A DNA stretch of 35,223 bases from an uncultured Schlesneria sp. (GCA_903840265.1 CAIMFH010000041.1:1-35223), one strand, 5' to 3'; counted from the stretch's first letter, positions 1 through 8,125 are shown. Translations and numbers: made by a program. The notes: generated from the sequence alone by a model not told the origin.

Positions 1-83
1 CCGCCTGAACAGCCGCGATAGTGCTGCCTCAGGACGCCGCTTTGCGAGGAAAACTTCTTCGCATCTCGGGATGTCCACAACAA

Positions 84-158
84 CGGGCTGTGGCGCAGCT
101 TGGCTAGCGCGCTTGACTGGGGGTCAAGAGGTCGCAGGTTCGAATCCTGTCAGCCCGA
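84..158 (+). tRNA. tRNA-Pro (anticodon GGG)
   Basis: A full cloverleaf can be drawn by eye. The 7-bp acceptor stem is CGGGCTG (84-90) with CAGCCCG (151-157), followed by discriminator A158. The D arm carries AGCTTGGCTA between GCGC repeats. The anticodon stem is CTTGA (112-116)/TCAAG (124-128) with loop CTGGGGG, so the anticodon is GGG at 119-121, reading CCC. The T arm contains GGTTCGAATCC. The C1-G72 pair is typical of tRNA-Pro. The 3' CCA is not encoded. A strong terminator follows, so this looks like a single-gene transcription unit. Confidence 0.96.
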
Positions 159-177
159 TTTTGCCGCTACGGCAAAA
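159..177 (+). other. Short hairpin directly after the tRNA
   Basis: TTTTGCCG (159-166) and CGGCAAAA (170-177) form a perfect 8-bp stem with a CTA loop. It starts one base after the tRNA discriminator base. There is no T-run after it on the plus strand, so it is probably a 3' processing or trailer structure rather than the main terminator. Confidence 0.5.
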
Positions 178-189
178 ATAGTGAGTCGA

Positions 190-268
190 GCGGAGAGAGT
201 AGAAAGTAGACGGAAGGGAGCCTGATCGGCTCGACTCGGTCTGTTTTCTACTCCCTCCGCTTTTTTTT
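190..268 (+). terminator. Strong intrinsic terminator of tRNA-Pro
   Basis: A 22-nt left arm (190-211) pairs with 239-260 with only three non-Watson-Crick positions, two of which can be G-U pairs. It is followed at once by eight Ts (261-268). A second hairpin, GAGCC/GGCTC, sits inside the loop. The stem plus U-tract is a textbook rho-independent terminator on the plus strand, and is unusually long for a tRNA unit. Confidence 0.9.
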
Positions 269-304
269 GGGCCGTTTGAATCGCGGCGTGTTGATCGTCA
301 CCAG

Positions 305-335
305 CACTGTTTGTCTCAAAGCAGACTAAACAGTG
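305..335. other. Hairpin downstream of wrbA
   Basis: CACTGTTTGTCT (305-316) pairs with AGACTAAACAGTG (323-335), a 12-bp stem with one bulged T and a 6-nt loop. It lies 122 bp beyond the wrbA stop codon. No T-run is present on either side, so a terminator role is uncertain. The rest of 269-456 shows nothing else I can name. Confidence 0.4.
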
Positions 336-456
336 GCACGTGCTTCATGGCTTCGAGGCCGAAACGCCGGATCAAGATCAACGGAATATTGCCTTACAGT
401 TTCCGGGCAGATCGAGGTCGGTGAGCACCTTGCGACCCGTCGAGCCGAGTTCGACC

Positions 457-1056
457 TCATCCAAACAGTTTCTTAGCGATGCTGGCGACGTGATTGCCTT
501 GGAAGCGGGCCATTGCCAACTCTTTCGCGCTGGGTTGTCGGCTACCGTCTGCGCCCGCGATGGTGGCGGCTCCCCAGGGGGAACCGCCTTTGACTTCGGT
601 GATGTCGGCGAGTTCAGGACAGGCATATGGCAAACCGACGTAGATCATGCCGTGATGCATTAAGGTGGTGACGAAGCTGATGATCGTGCTTTCGTTGCCG
701 CCACCAGTACCGGTACTGGTGAAGACACTGCCGACCTTGCCAACGAGTCCACCTTGGACCCACAGGCCTCCGGTTTGGTCGAGGAAGTTGCGCATCTGGG
801 CGGTCATATTTCCAAACCGGGTAGGTGAGCCGAAGATGATCGCGTCGTATTCGCCGAGTTCTTTCGGCGAGGCGACGGGTGCCGACTGATCGAGCTTTGC
901 TCCATACTTTTGGGCCACGTCCGGTGGCATTGTTTCGGGGACTCGTTTGAGAATGACTTCGGCACCTTCAACAGACCGAGCCCCTTCGGCGACCGCGCCC
1001 GCCATCGTTTCGACATGACCATACATCGAATAGTAAAGGACTAGAATCTTTGGCAT
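457..1056 (-). CDS. wrbA: WrbA-type NAD(P)H:quinone oxidoreductase
   Basis: The 199-residue length matches the WrbA family, a cytoplasmic flavodoxin-like FMN protein that reduces quinones by two electrons and is linked to oxidative stress. The N-terminus ([19 protein letters not shown]) holds the FMN phosphate-binding loop. The segments GSPTRFGNM (about residues 76-84) and [12 protein letters not shown] (about 112-123) are family hallmarks of FMN and quinone-site loops. The start is supported by AAAGGAAA a few bases upstream of the ATG. It stands alone: the tRNA unit lies downstream and the next gene diverges. The only realistic alternative is a related flavodoxin-fold reductase. Confidence 0.93.
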   Translation of the reverse strand: MPKILVLYYSMYGHVETMAGAVAEGARSVEGAEVILKRVPETMPPDVAQKYGAKLDQSAPVASPKELGEYDAIIFGSPTRFGNMTAQMRNFLDQTGGLWVQGGLVGKVGSVFTSTGTGGGNESTIISFVTTLMHHGMIYVGLPYACPELADITEVKGGSPWGAATIAGADGSRQPSAKELAMARFQGNHVASIAKKLFG

Positions 1057-1427
1057 TTCGTTTCCTTTGGATAAATCATTGCTCGAAGAAGCGACATCTC
1101 CAACTGCTCTTCCGTAAGAACGGAGGCAATTGGATTCATTCCGATGTCTCGACCTGATAACAAGTACGGCATCATAGCTGTTGCGGCTCTCAAGTCACTT
1201 GAATAGGCAAGGTAAATTGTAACGGTTCAGCCCCGAATGCCGCCCGATTCTCACCGCCGAGATTGCCGCGAACTGCGCAAAACAGGTCCGAGTCAGCCTG
1301 CAACAACGCGATGTTGCGAGGCCTGCTTAATGATCGCTGGAAGTTGCGTGCAGAATCGCGTTCAATAGTGGGGAGTTGAGTCTCTTAGCGGCAAGCGAAT
1401 TCAAATACCCTTTCTGGAATCCGCGGG
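1057..1427. other. Divergent intergenic region, no clear element
   Basis: These 371 bp separate wrbA (minus) from the zinc-ribbon gene (plus) and must hold both promoters. I see only small inverted repeats, for example TCCGT/ACGGA near 1112-1124 and CAAC/GTTG near 1304-1316. I could not place a convincing -35/-10 pair, RNA gene or ORF. Confidence 0.4.
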
Positions 1428-2231
1428 ATGAACGACCAGACACCGATTGAGTCCGACGCCCGTGAACTTCAACTCGATGAGGCGGAATACTCGGCGCCGA
1501 CCACCGATGGAGCGACCTGCACCGCTTGCCACTTGGAGATCCCCGACCAGTATTATCAGGTCAATGGCGCGATTCTCTGCGAGCCTTGCAGCACAGCGGT
1601 GAAAGAGCACCTGACTGGCGGTGCGGGTTTCCCTCGTTTCGTAAAAGCGTGCTTTGGTGGCCTGGCCGCGTCGATTGCCGGATTCCTAATTTACTTCACC
1701 ATCCTCAAATTAACTGGCTATGAGATTGGTCTGATTTCGATTCTCGTCGGATACATGGTGGGAACCGTTGTTCGGAGCTGCTCTGGCGGGCGAGGGGGGG
1801 CGATCTATCAAGTGATCGCCGTCTGTTGCACGTATTTCGCCATTGCCATGAGCTATTCGGCTCTGATCATCCCGGAATTGTTGACGCAGATTAAAGACAA
1901 GGAAGCCGCCGTTGCGCAACAACAAGTCGCCGAGAAGGCGGGGGATGCACAAGCGGGTGCGGCGGCCAATCCGGAAGCTAATATCGCGATGGAGGACGAG
2001 GCTATTCCTCAGAAAGAGCTAACAACCCTGGATCTCGTGTTCGCCATCATCATGGTCGCTGCGTTCCTGCTGGCGCTGCCGGTCATCTCCTGGTTCTCGC
2101 AACCGATCGGCATGTTGATTGTGGGGTTTGCGCTCTGGGAAGCATTCAAGCTGACTCGCAAGGTGGAACTCGTTATCACTGGCCCACACAACATCGGCCA
2201 CACTCCAGACCTGGCCCCCGCGAATGCCTGA
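1428..2231 (+). CDS. Zinc-ribbon multi-pass membrane protein, function unknown
   Basis: I do not recognise the family. The 267-residue protein has an N-terminal cytoplasmic-looking segment with a four-cysteine knuckle (C31-x2-C34-H35 and C51-x2-C54) that probably binds zinc. About five hydrophobic segments follow, near residues 72-93, 98-116, 125-151, 201-222 and 226-242. Between the third and fourth lies a charged, Ala/Glu/Gln-rich loop (about 152-200). The stop codon overlaps the start of the next gene by 8 bp, so the two are almost certainly co-translated. Its partner also has an N-terminal zinc ribbon and is an M50 protease, so this protein may be a partner, sensor or substrate of that protease; this is inference from position only. 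Confidence 0.85.
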   Translation: MNDQTPIESDARELQLDEAEYSAPTTDGATCTACHLEIPDQYYQVNGAILCEPCSTAVKEHLTGGAGFPRFVKACFGGLAASIAGFLIYFTILKLTGYEIGLISILVGYMVGTVVRSCSGGRGGAIYQVIAVCCTYFAIAMSYSALIIPELLTQIKDKEAAVAQQQVAEKAGDAQAGAAANPEANIAMEDEAIPQKELTTLDLVFAIIMVAAFLLALPVISWFSQPIGMLIVGFALWEAFKLTRKVELVITGPHNIGHTPDLAPANA

Positions 2232-3261
2232 TCCGACGCTCCATTGTCCGGCCTGCGGTACCGAACTCGCTCCGAACCTGCTGGCCTGCCCCACCTGCCG
2301 GCGGCTGATTCATTCTGATCGCCTGAAGGCATTGGCCGATACGGCCACGCGGGCCACCAGCCCCATCGACGCCCTGGTCGCCTGGCGTGAAGCGCTTGAA
2401 CTTCTGCCGCCCGGCACGCGGCAGTACGACACCATCCAGGCGAAGATCACCGACCTTGGTCAGGTGGTCGATACTCTGCCCTCCCCGCCGCCTGCCGCAG
2501 AGAAGTCGAATGGTAAGGGGGTTGGTAAAGCCGCCGGTCTGGGAGCGATCGGCCTGATTCTCTGGAAGTTCAATGCCTTTGTGCTGCTGGCACTCACCAA
2601 GGGAAAGGTACTGCTGCTGGGGCTGACCAAGGCCAGTACATTCACATCGATGATGCTGTCATTCGGGGTCTACTGGACCATGTTTGGCTGGCCCCTCGCC
2701 TTGGGGCTGGTGATCTCGATCTATATCCACGAGATGGGGCATGTTGTGACGCTGATGCGGTACGGCGTGAAGGCCAGCGCCCCGATGTTCATCCCCGGTC
2801 TGGGCGCGATCGTCCGTTTGCAGCAATCGCTGGGCGACCCACGGCAAGACGCCCGCTGTGGCCTTGCCGGGCCGTGGTGGGGCCTGGGGGCGGCGCTGGG
2901 ATCTTACCTCTTGAATCTTGCCACTGGTCTGCCGATTTTTCTGGCGATCGCCCATTTGGGGGCATTTATCAATCTGTTCAACTTGTTGCCGTTCGCCTCA
3001 CTCGACGGTGGCCGAGCCTTCCGATCAATGAGCACAAACCAACGCTGGCTGGCGGTGTTGGGGCTGGGTGCCATCATGTCTCTGTGCGAAGGGCAAGAGG
3101 CATCGGGCCTGCTCGCACTACTGATGATCGGAGGCGTTTTGACCGCACTGACGGGGAAGGCCCCCAAGACGGCCGACAGCCCGGGACTAATGGCCTACCT
3201 TGGGCTGGTTGCCATCCTGACGCTGATCTGCGAGCGACTCGTGCCAATGCCGCCGGCATAA
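2224..3261 (+). CDS. Zinc-ribbon M50 / site-2-type intramembrane metalloprotease
   Basis: The protein has 345 residues. Residues 8-25 form a CxxC...CxxC zinc ribbon (C8, C11, C22, C25). A soluble linker follows to about residue 100, then several membrane segments. HEMGH (169-173) is the metal-binding HExxH motif, lying inside a hydrophobic stretch. NLLPFASLDGG (253-263) matches the second M50 motif, in which the Asp supplies the third zinc ligand. Both key motifs are intact, so it should be an active membrane-embedded protease. The N-terminal ribbon is an accessory domain and could control access or partner binding. The ATG at 2224 lies inside the end of the upstream gene, indicating translational coupling. 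The substrate is unknown. Confidence 0.88.
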   Translation: MPDPTLHCPACGTELAPNLLACPTCRRLIHSDRLKALADTATRATSPIDALVAWREALELLPPGTRQYDTIQAKITDLGQVVDTLPSPPPAAEKSNGKGVGKAAGLGAIGLILWKFNAFVLLALTKGKVLLLGLTKASTFTSMMLSFGVYWTMFGWPLALGLVISIYIHEMGHVVTLMRYGVKASAPMFIPGLGAIVRLQQSLGDPRQDARCGLAGPWWGLGAALGSYLLNLATGLPIFLAIAHLGAFINLFNLLPFASLDGGRAFRSMSTNQRWLAVLGLGAIMSLCEGQEASGLLALLMIGGVLTALTGKAPKTADSPGLMAYLGLVAILTLICERLVPMPPA

Positions 3262-3289
3262 TTGGGCCGCTTGCCCTCGGGCGTCATCT

Positions 3290-4876
3290 TTATCGACTGG
3301 TTAGCTCTAAGCGCCGAGTGATTCCGATCGCGATGAGGAACGCTTCGTCATGACTGACGACCAGTAGCGCTCCATCATAGCCTCGCAGTCCGGCTTCGAC
3401 GGCTTCAATGGAGTCGATGTCCAAGTGATTTGTTGGCTCATCGAGGATCAGGAGGGGAGGGGGTGTTAATCCGCCCAAGACGCAGGCGAGGCCTGCTCGC
3501 AGCAGTTGGCCGCCGCTGAGAGTGGAGACGATCTGCAATGCGGCTTCGGCTCGGAACATGAAACGGGCGAGCGCTGTTCGGCAGGCATTCTCATCCGCGC
3601 CCGGGCTGAGTCGATGAAAGTTGTCGCGGATTGAGGTTGCGGGGTCGAGGACGCTCATTCGCTGATCGAGCAGGGCAAAGTCGGTGAGTACGTCGACCTT
3701 GCCAGTCCACGGAGTGAGTTGCGCGGCGATGACTGCCAGCACGGTAGTTTTACCCGAACCGTTGGAGCCCGTGATCGCCAGGCGTTCTGGTCCGATGATA
3801 TCGACAGAGAGATCGCGAAGGATTGGCTGATCCGGCTCATAGCCGACTGTGATCTCTTCGAATCTGAGGACCGTCTTGCCAGGAGGGAGGTGAGTTGGCG
3901 GAAGTTGCACGGTGAGGGGTTGCAGGATCTCGATTCGCTCGCGAGCGACGGCCGCCGCGTCGAGGGCTTCGTCACGACGACGTTCGGCGAGGCGAGCGTT
4001 CTCACCGCTGGTGTTTTCACTGCGGTTCTTCATTCCGCCGAGGACGATGCGCGGCGCGCCACCCTTCAGTGCATTTTTACGACCGTTGCTGCTTGTTCGA
4101 TCGTGTCGTTCGGCGGTGGCCTGGGCACTGCGATTGACATCGGCGACGCGCTTCTCGGCGTCGGCCAGTTCGCGTTTTGCTGCCGCAAGCTCTTGGGCTT
4201 TGAGTTCGCGATAGGTGGTCCAATTGCCGCCGTATCGTGTGGCTCCCAGAGTGGTCAGTTCCACGATCGCATCCATGGTTTCGAGCAGTTCTCGATCATG
4301 GCTGACCACAATGGCACCCGACCGCCAACTCGCGAGCAAGCTAATGACGGCCTCGCGGCCCTCGCGGTCGAGGTTGTTGGTAGGCTCATCGAGTAGCAGG
4401 AAGTCTGGTTCTGCGAAGAGGAGGGCGGCCAGACCGGCTCGGGTTCGCTGACCACCCGACATTGTTGTCAGCAGCGTGTTTGCAGGAACACGCAGGCCAA
4501 GTCTACTGAGCGCCGACGCCAGGCGCGTTTCGAGAGTCCAATCCGCATCAGCCAGTTCGTTGTCAGTCGCCTCGCCTTGTTCGGCGCGATGCAGAATAGA
4601 GAGTGCTTGAGTGACTCCGAAGAGGTCAGCCACTGTTTCATGGGGGCTCACCTGAACGGTCTGCCGCATGATGCCGAGACTGCCAATGACGGAGACGTGC
4701 CCCGTCTGAAGCTGCAGTTCACCCGTGATCAGCTTGAGGAGCGTCGTCTTACCGACACCGTTCCGGCCAACTAAGCCGGTTCTGGTCGTGCCGAAACTCA
4801 GGTTCAAGTGCGAGAAGAGTGGTGGGCGGTCAGGCGGGGACCAGGTGACATCGAGCAGAGTAATCGAAGCGGGCAT
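3290..4876 (-). CDS. ABC-F family ATPase (two ABC domains, no membrane segments)
   Basis: The 528-residue soluble protein has two ATP-binding cassettes joined by a charged alpha-helical linker (about residues 220-315), the ABC-F architecture. Members act on the ribosome as translation factors or antibiotic-resistance proteins and are not transporters. Domain 1 has Walker A GRNGVGKTT (37-45), signature MSGGQ (139-143) and Walker B LLLDEPTNNLD (160-170). Domain 2 has GSNGSGKTT near 370, LSGGQ and LLILDEPTNHLD. The start is supported by GGAAGGA just upstream. A short ORF with a better Shine-Dalgarno overlaps this start. Motifs alone cannot tell a housekeeping factor from a resistance factor. Confidence 0.9.
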   Translation of the reverse strand: MPASITLLDVTWSPPDRPPLFSHLNLSFGTTRTGLVGRNGVGKTTLLKLITGELQLQTGHVSVIGSLGIMRQTVQVSPHETVADLFGVTQALSILHRAEQGEATDNELADADWTLETRLASALSRLGLRVPANTLLTTMSGGQRTRAGLAALLFAEPDFLLLDEPTNNLDREGREAVISLLASWRSGAIVVSHDRELLETMDAIVELTTLGATRYGGNWTTYRELKAQELAAAKRELADAEKRVADVNRSAQATAERHDRTSSNGRKNALKGGAPRIVLGGMKNRSENTSGENARLAERRRDEALDAAAVARERIEILQPLTVQLPPTHLPPGKTVLRFEEITVGYEPDQPILRDLSVDIIGPERLAITGSNGSGKTTVLAVIAAQLTPWTGKVDVLTDFALLDQRMSVLDPATSIRDNFHRLSPGADENACRTALARFMFRAEAALQIVSTLSGGQLLRAGLACVLGGLTPPPLLILDEPTNHLDIDSIEAVEAGLRGYDGALLVVSHDEAFLIAIGITRRLELTSR

Positions 4877-4949
4877 GGAATCCTTCCGAGGACGAGGCGA
4901 CAGGGCTTAACAACACAGCGGTGTCGGTAGCGGCCATTGATCGAATCAT
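4830..4949 (-). CDS. Possible 39-residue leader ORF overlapping the ABC-F start
   Basis: An ATG at 4949 is preceded by GAGGAG with a 6-nt spacer, the best ribosome-binding site in this intergenic region. The frame stays open for 39 codons (MIRSMAATDTAVLLSP...) and ends at 4830, overlapping the first 47 bases of the ABC-F gene in a different frame. Some ABC-F resistance genes are controlled by upstream leader peptides whose translation responds to the drug. That could apply here, or the ORF may simply couple translation. The peptide has no recognisable domain and could be chance. Confidence 0.35.
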   Translation of the reverse strand: MIRSMAATDTAVLLSPVASSSEGFHARFDYSARCHLVPA

Positions 4950-5197
4950 CGGTATCTCCTCGGAATGGGGATTGAACTGCGACTCTGACACGACAACTGC
5001 AATTCAGGTTCGCGTATCGAAAGGTGATCGTTCGTTCGCATTTCACAACAATAGTGCCCGTCGCAGTTTATGTGCTTTCTGAATCATGATTTAAGAAAAA
5101 GAACCTAGTCCCTGTCACAAATTTCAGACTGTATTCGTCCTTGATAGTGAATGGGGTGGTCGCATCCACAACAAGTGAACTCAGCAGAGGAGCAATT

Positions 5198-5632
5198 ATG
5201 AATCGCAGTTTATTGGTGCTGGTGGTCGGAGTCGCACTGGGGGCCTGCGGAATGACGTTCGCCCACCTCCATGATCATAAGGACGGGGAGTCGGTCAAGT
5301 TGCTATCCGCTCGCGACATCGTCGAGAAGCTGGATGGAAAAGAGGCCAAAGTGACAATGGTCGAAGTGACCCTAAAGCCAGGTGAAGCGGGCATGTCTCA
5401 TCGTCATCCCGGTCCGGTGTTTGTCTATGTTCTGGAGGGCGAATACGAGTTGGGGGTCGATGATCAACCGACAAAGATCTACAAAGCGGGCGAGACGTTT
5501 TACGAGCCAACAGGCTGCCTGCATCGAGTGTCGAAGAATCCGGCCGCAAAAGGAATCACGCGTTTGATTGCAGTCGTCGTGCATCCGCGCGACGCGAAAG
5601 AAGTTGCGATTCCCGAGCCTAAAAAAGAATAA
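5198..5632 (+). CDS. Exported single-domain cupin protein
   Basis: I place the start at 5198, where AGAGGAG lies 5-6 bases upstream, rather than at the in-frame codon at 5141. This gives 144 residues with an N-terminal signal (MNRSLLVLVVGVALGACG); LGAC could be a lipobox with C17 lipidated. The cupin fold shows both motifs: HRH at 68-70 with E80, and GETFYEPTGCLH with H109. These form the usual 3-His/1-Glu metal site. The enzymatic role is not predictable, as small cupins include dioxygenases, isomerases and binding proteins. It is first in a same-strand run with a broken DoxX gene and an NAD(P)-binding protein, and diverges from ABC-F. Confidence 0.88.
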   Translation: MNRSLLVLVVGVALGACGMTFAHLHDHKDGESVKLLSARDIVEKLDGKEAKVTMVEVTLKPGEAGMSHRHPGPVFVYVLEGEYELGVDDQPTKIYKAGETFYEPTGCLHRVSKNPAAKGITRLIAVVVHPRDAKEVAIPEPKKE

Positions 5633-5759
5633 TTCCTCGGTCATTGCAAGTCTTGGCCGTGTCCTTGGTCTGAAAATACGGCCATGTCGAGGACTCCAAG
5701 TCCGTGGCACCCAGATCAACTGAACGTTGCCACTAAAGATCGATCGGTGTAGGCGACCT

Positions 5760-6201
5760 ATGTTGAATGATCGAAGTGTGAAGTTAGCCTGTTGGGCGGT
5801 GCGGATCTCTCTGGCGATGTCGTTCCTTTCGGCCGTCGCCGACCGCAGCGGTTTTTGGGGGCCACCCCGATAGCGCTGGAGTCGCCTGGGGAAACATTGC
5901 ACGCTACGAAGGGTATGTCGCAAAGTTGAATTGGTTCTTGCCGCTTCAGATCGTGTCTCCCATCGGCTGGTTGGCGACCATCGCTGAGGTGGTAATTGCG
6001 ATTGGCCTGATCGCTGGCATCCAGTTGCGATGGGTCGCCCTCGCCGCTGCGATCCTGCTAACGACATTCGCGACCACGATGGCGGTGGCGTTTGGACTCA
6101 AGCCACCGCTCGACTATTCGGTTCTCTCAGCGGCCGCGGCGGCGTTTCTGCTCTTCGCCGTGACGCCAGTACGTGAACCTAAGCGCAATGCGGCCATGTG
6201 A
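5760..6201 (+). pseudogene. DoxX family membrane protein, frameshifted in a G-run
   Basis: The frame from ATG 5760 reads MLNDRSVKLACWAVRISLAM, continues through SFLSAVADRSGFWG, which is typical of a DoxX N-terminus, and then hits TAG at 5871-5873. After the GGGGG run at 5857-5861 the next frame continues with AGVAWGNIARYEGYVAKLNW and runs, as the open frame seen from 5926, to 6201 with three further membrane helices. Removing one G restores a 146-residue protein of normal DoxX length, with about four membrane segments. The break is therefore a one-base insertion in a homopolymer: a true mutation, a phase-variable tract or a sequencing error. DoxX proteins are small quinol- or redox-linked membrane proteins often found beside NAD(P)-binding proteins, as here. 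Confidence 0.85.
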
Positions 6202-6288
6202 TGAGAATCCAACGCCAAAGGCGTAGGGAGCACATCGGACGTAGCGACTGCGTCCATTGAATGGTCATTTAGAATAAGGAGACAAGCG

Positions 6289-7041
6289 ATGAAGATTCTT
6301 GTGATCGGTGGAAGTGGACTGATTGGAAAGAAAGTCGTCAATAATCTACGCTCACAGGGACATGAGGTTCTGGTCGGTTCGCCATCGACCGGGGTCAATT
6401 TCCTGACAGGCGAAGGTCTGGCGGAAGCGATGGTCGGTACAGACGTTGTTGTCGACGTGGCAAACTCACCCTCATTCGAAGATGGGCCCGTGATGGAGTT
6501 CTTCGAAACGGCGGGACTCAATCTGGCGGCTGCGGAGCAGGTCGCCGGCGTGGAACACCACGTCGCCCTGTCAGTCGTCGGGACTGAACGTTTACTGACA
6601 AGTGGATACTTCCGCGCCAAGATGGTTCAAGAAACCTTGATCAAGGCCTCGAAGATACCTTACACGATTGTGCGTGCGACGCAGTTCTTCGAATTCATTG
6701 GTAGTATTGCCCAATCGGCTACTGAAGGGCAGACAGTGCGATTACCGCATACGCTTTTTCAGCCGATCGTGTCGGATGATGTGGCCGCGTGCGTGGCTGA
6801 TGTCGCCGTTCAAGCACCCTTGAACGACACCATTGAGGTGGCGGGGCCAGAGGCGATCCATCTTGACGACATGGTACGACGTTACCTGGATTCCGTTGGT
6901 GATTCGCATCAGGTCGTCACCGATCCGAGCGCGCGTTATTTCGGCATCGACGTGAACGATCAAAGCCTGATGCCCAAGGAAAACCCACGCATTGGACAAA
7001 CACATTTCAAACAGTGGGCTACCTCCAACGCAAAGCTGTAA
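6289..7041 (+). CDS. NmrA-like / atypical SDR NAD(P)-binding oxidoreductase
   Basis: The 250-residue protein starts with a Rossmann fold: GGSGLIG (7-13) is the dinucleotide-binding glycine motif of atypical short-chain dehydrogenases. DVVVDVAN and HHVALSVVG follow in the positions expected for beta-4 and beta-5 of this group. YTIVRATQFFEF is typical of the NmrA-like subgroup, which includes NAD(P)-sensing proteins and quinone or isoflavone reductases. No classical YxxxK pair is obvious apart from GYFRAK, where Tyr and Lys are four residues apart, so catalysis is possible. The ribosome-binding site AAGGAG is near-ideal. It follows the broken doxX and probably shares its transcript. Confidence 0.88.
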   Translation: MKILVIGGSGLIGKKVVNNLRSQGHEVLVGSPSTGVNFLTGEGLAEAMVGTDVVVDVANSPSFEDGPVMEFFETAGLNLAAAEQVAGVEHHVALSVVGTERLLTSGYFRAKMVQETLIKASKIPYTIVRATQFFEFIGSIAQSATEGQTVRLPHTLFQPIVSDDVAACVADVAVQAPLNDTIEVAGPEAIHLDDMVRRYLDSVGDSHQVVTDPSARYFGIDVNDQSLMPKENPRIGQTHFKQWATSNAKL

Positions 7042-7151
7042 TGTCGATTTACGTAGAGCCAGTTTGAGGACAGGCAGATCGGATTTCGTTCCGGCAATGG
7101 TGATACGGACAAACAGACTTGTCGAGAACGCTGAAGGTCGTTCGCCAGTAA

Positions 7152-8024
7152 TTAAGGAGAAGTCGTATTTTCTAAGCTCTTGATCGATTGGGCGGCTTGC
7201 ATACGGACCACTTCGCTCGGGTCTTCCTTCGCCAAGACCCGAAGGCGTGGAATTGCTGCTTTGCCGATCGGGCCAATCTCACCAAGGTAATCGACCGCAT
7301 TGGCTCTCACCTCGGGCACCGGATCTTGCAGTAGCGCCATCAATGCAGCCATCGCACGGGGGTCACACGTACCGATCTTTTCGAGCGTTGCACAGGCGTC
7401 CGCTCGGACCAGCCACTCTGCGTCTTTTAACCGTTCTAGCACGATCAGTAGGGTGGCGGGCGAGTCGCGGTCAATCGCGACGATCGCGTGCATCGCGCCG
7501 ATTCGGGTCTCGATATCATCGTCGCCGAGCATTGTCAACAATTTCGGCAAGGCAGCAGAACCAGAGCTCGCCAGTGAAGCCAGTGCGTTTATCGCCGCCA
7601 ATCTCGCCTCTCGCTTGTCGTCATCGAGAAGTTTCAGCAATTCCCCACAAATGGCCGATTCCCGTCCAGCCATAATTTCCTGCAGGCTGAGCATCGTCGC
7701 GGCATAGACCCGAGTGGTCAGCCACGAACTCTTGAGTTCCGCCAGAAGGCCTGGTGCGGCTGCCGGCCCCATTTTTCTGATGTTATCATAGGCCGCTTTG
7801 TTAACGTTCCCGTTCGAATCTTCGAACGCAGATAGTAGCCATGGAATCGAGCGCGGGCCGCATAATCCCAACAGATGCACCCCCATCTCGCGCCCTAGCG
7901 GTTGGGAATAGACGACCCCTCCGATGATCAGACCACCCAGTCCAACGAAGAACCCTTTCAGATATCGCTGTGATCGGATTGGCGGCGCGACAGGCGGGGT
8001 CGATGAAGAAAGCGGGAGATCCAT
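7152..8024 (-). CDS. Membrane-anchored HEAT-repeat protein
   Basis: The 290-residue protein has a short Pro-rich N-terminus, one membrane segment (about residues 22-40, GFFVGLGGLIIGGVVYS) and then about six HEAT or Armadillo-type helical repeats. Repeats are marked by recurring patterns such as EARLAAINALASLA, IETRIGAMHAIVAI, LVRADACATLEKIG, EVRANAVDYLGEIG and EVVRMQAAQSIKSL, each about 35-39 residues apart. Such repeats form a curved protein-binding surface. The single N-terminal helix suggests anchoring in the cytoplasmic membrane. No catalytic motif is visible and the partner is unknown. It diverges from the DUF72 gene. Confidence 0.85.
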   Translation of the reverse strand: MDLPLSSSTPPVAPPIRSQRYLKGFFVGLGGLIIGGVVYSQPLGREMGVHLLGLCGPRSIPWLLSAFEDSNGNVNKAAYDNIRKMGPAAAPGLLAELKSSWLTTRVYAATMLSLQEIMAGRESAICGELLKLLDDDKREARLAAINALASLASSGSAALPKLLTMLGDDDIETRIGAMHAIVAIDRDSPATLLIVLERLKDAEWLVRADACATLEKIGTCDPRAMAALMALLQDPVPEVRANAVDYLGEIGPIGKAAIPRLRVLAKEDPSEVVRMQAAQSIKSLENTTSP

Positions 8025-8109
8025 AGCGACTCTTGAAATGGCAAGCAGAGTGTTTCACTGTCCGTGAAGTCGGCATCGGCTCACTATACCAACGCTCTGC
8101 CTATGCTTC

Positions 8110-8125
8110 TGGGGTAGGTACCCCA
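8110..8125. promoter_or_regulatory. Perfect palindrome, possible operator or hairpin
   Basis: TGGGGTA (8110-8116) and TACCCCA (8119-8125) form perfect 7-bp arms around GG, between the divergent HEAT and DUF72 genes. A T5 run (8133-8137) lies 7 bases to the right. Its position between divergent starts fits an operator better than a terminator. No regulator can be assigned. Confidence 0.4.

Noticed and set aside
84-456. tRNA-Pro as the attachment site of an integrated element
   Set aside because: No integrase, no repeat of the tRNA 3' end elsewhere in the window and ordinary housekeeping genes downstream.
3719-4396. 225-codon open frame on the plus strand opposite the ABC-F gene
   Set aside because: It is the antisense shadow of a gene with complete ABC motifs and has no domain of its own.
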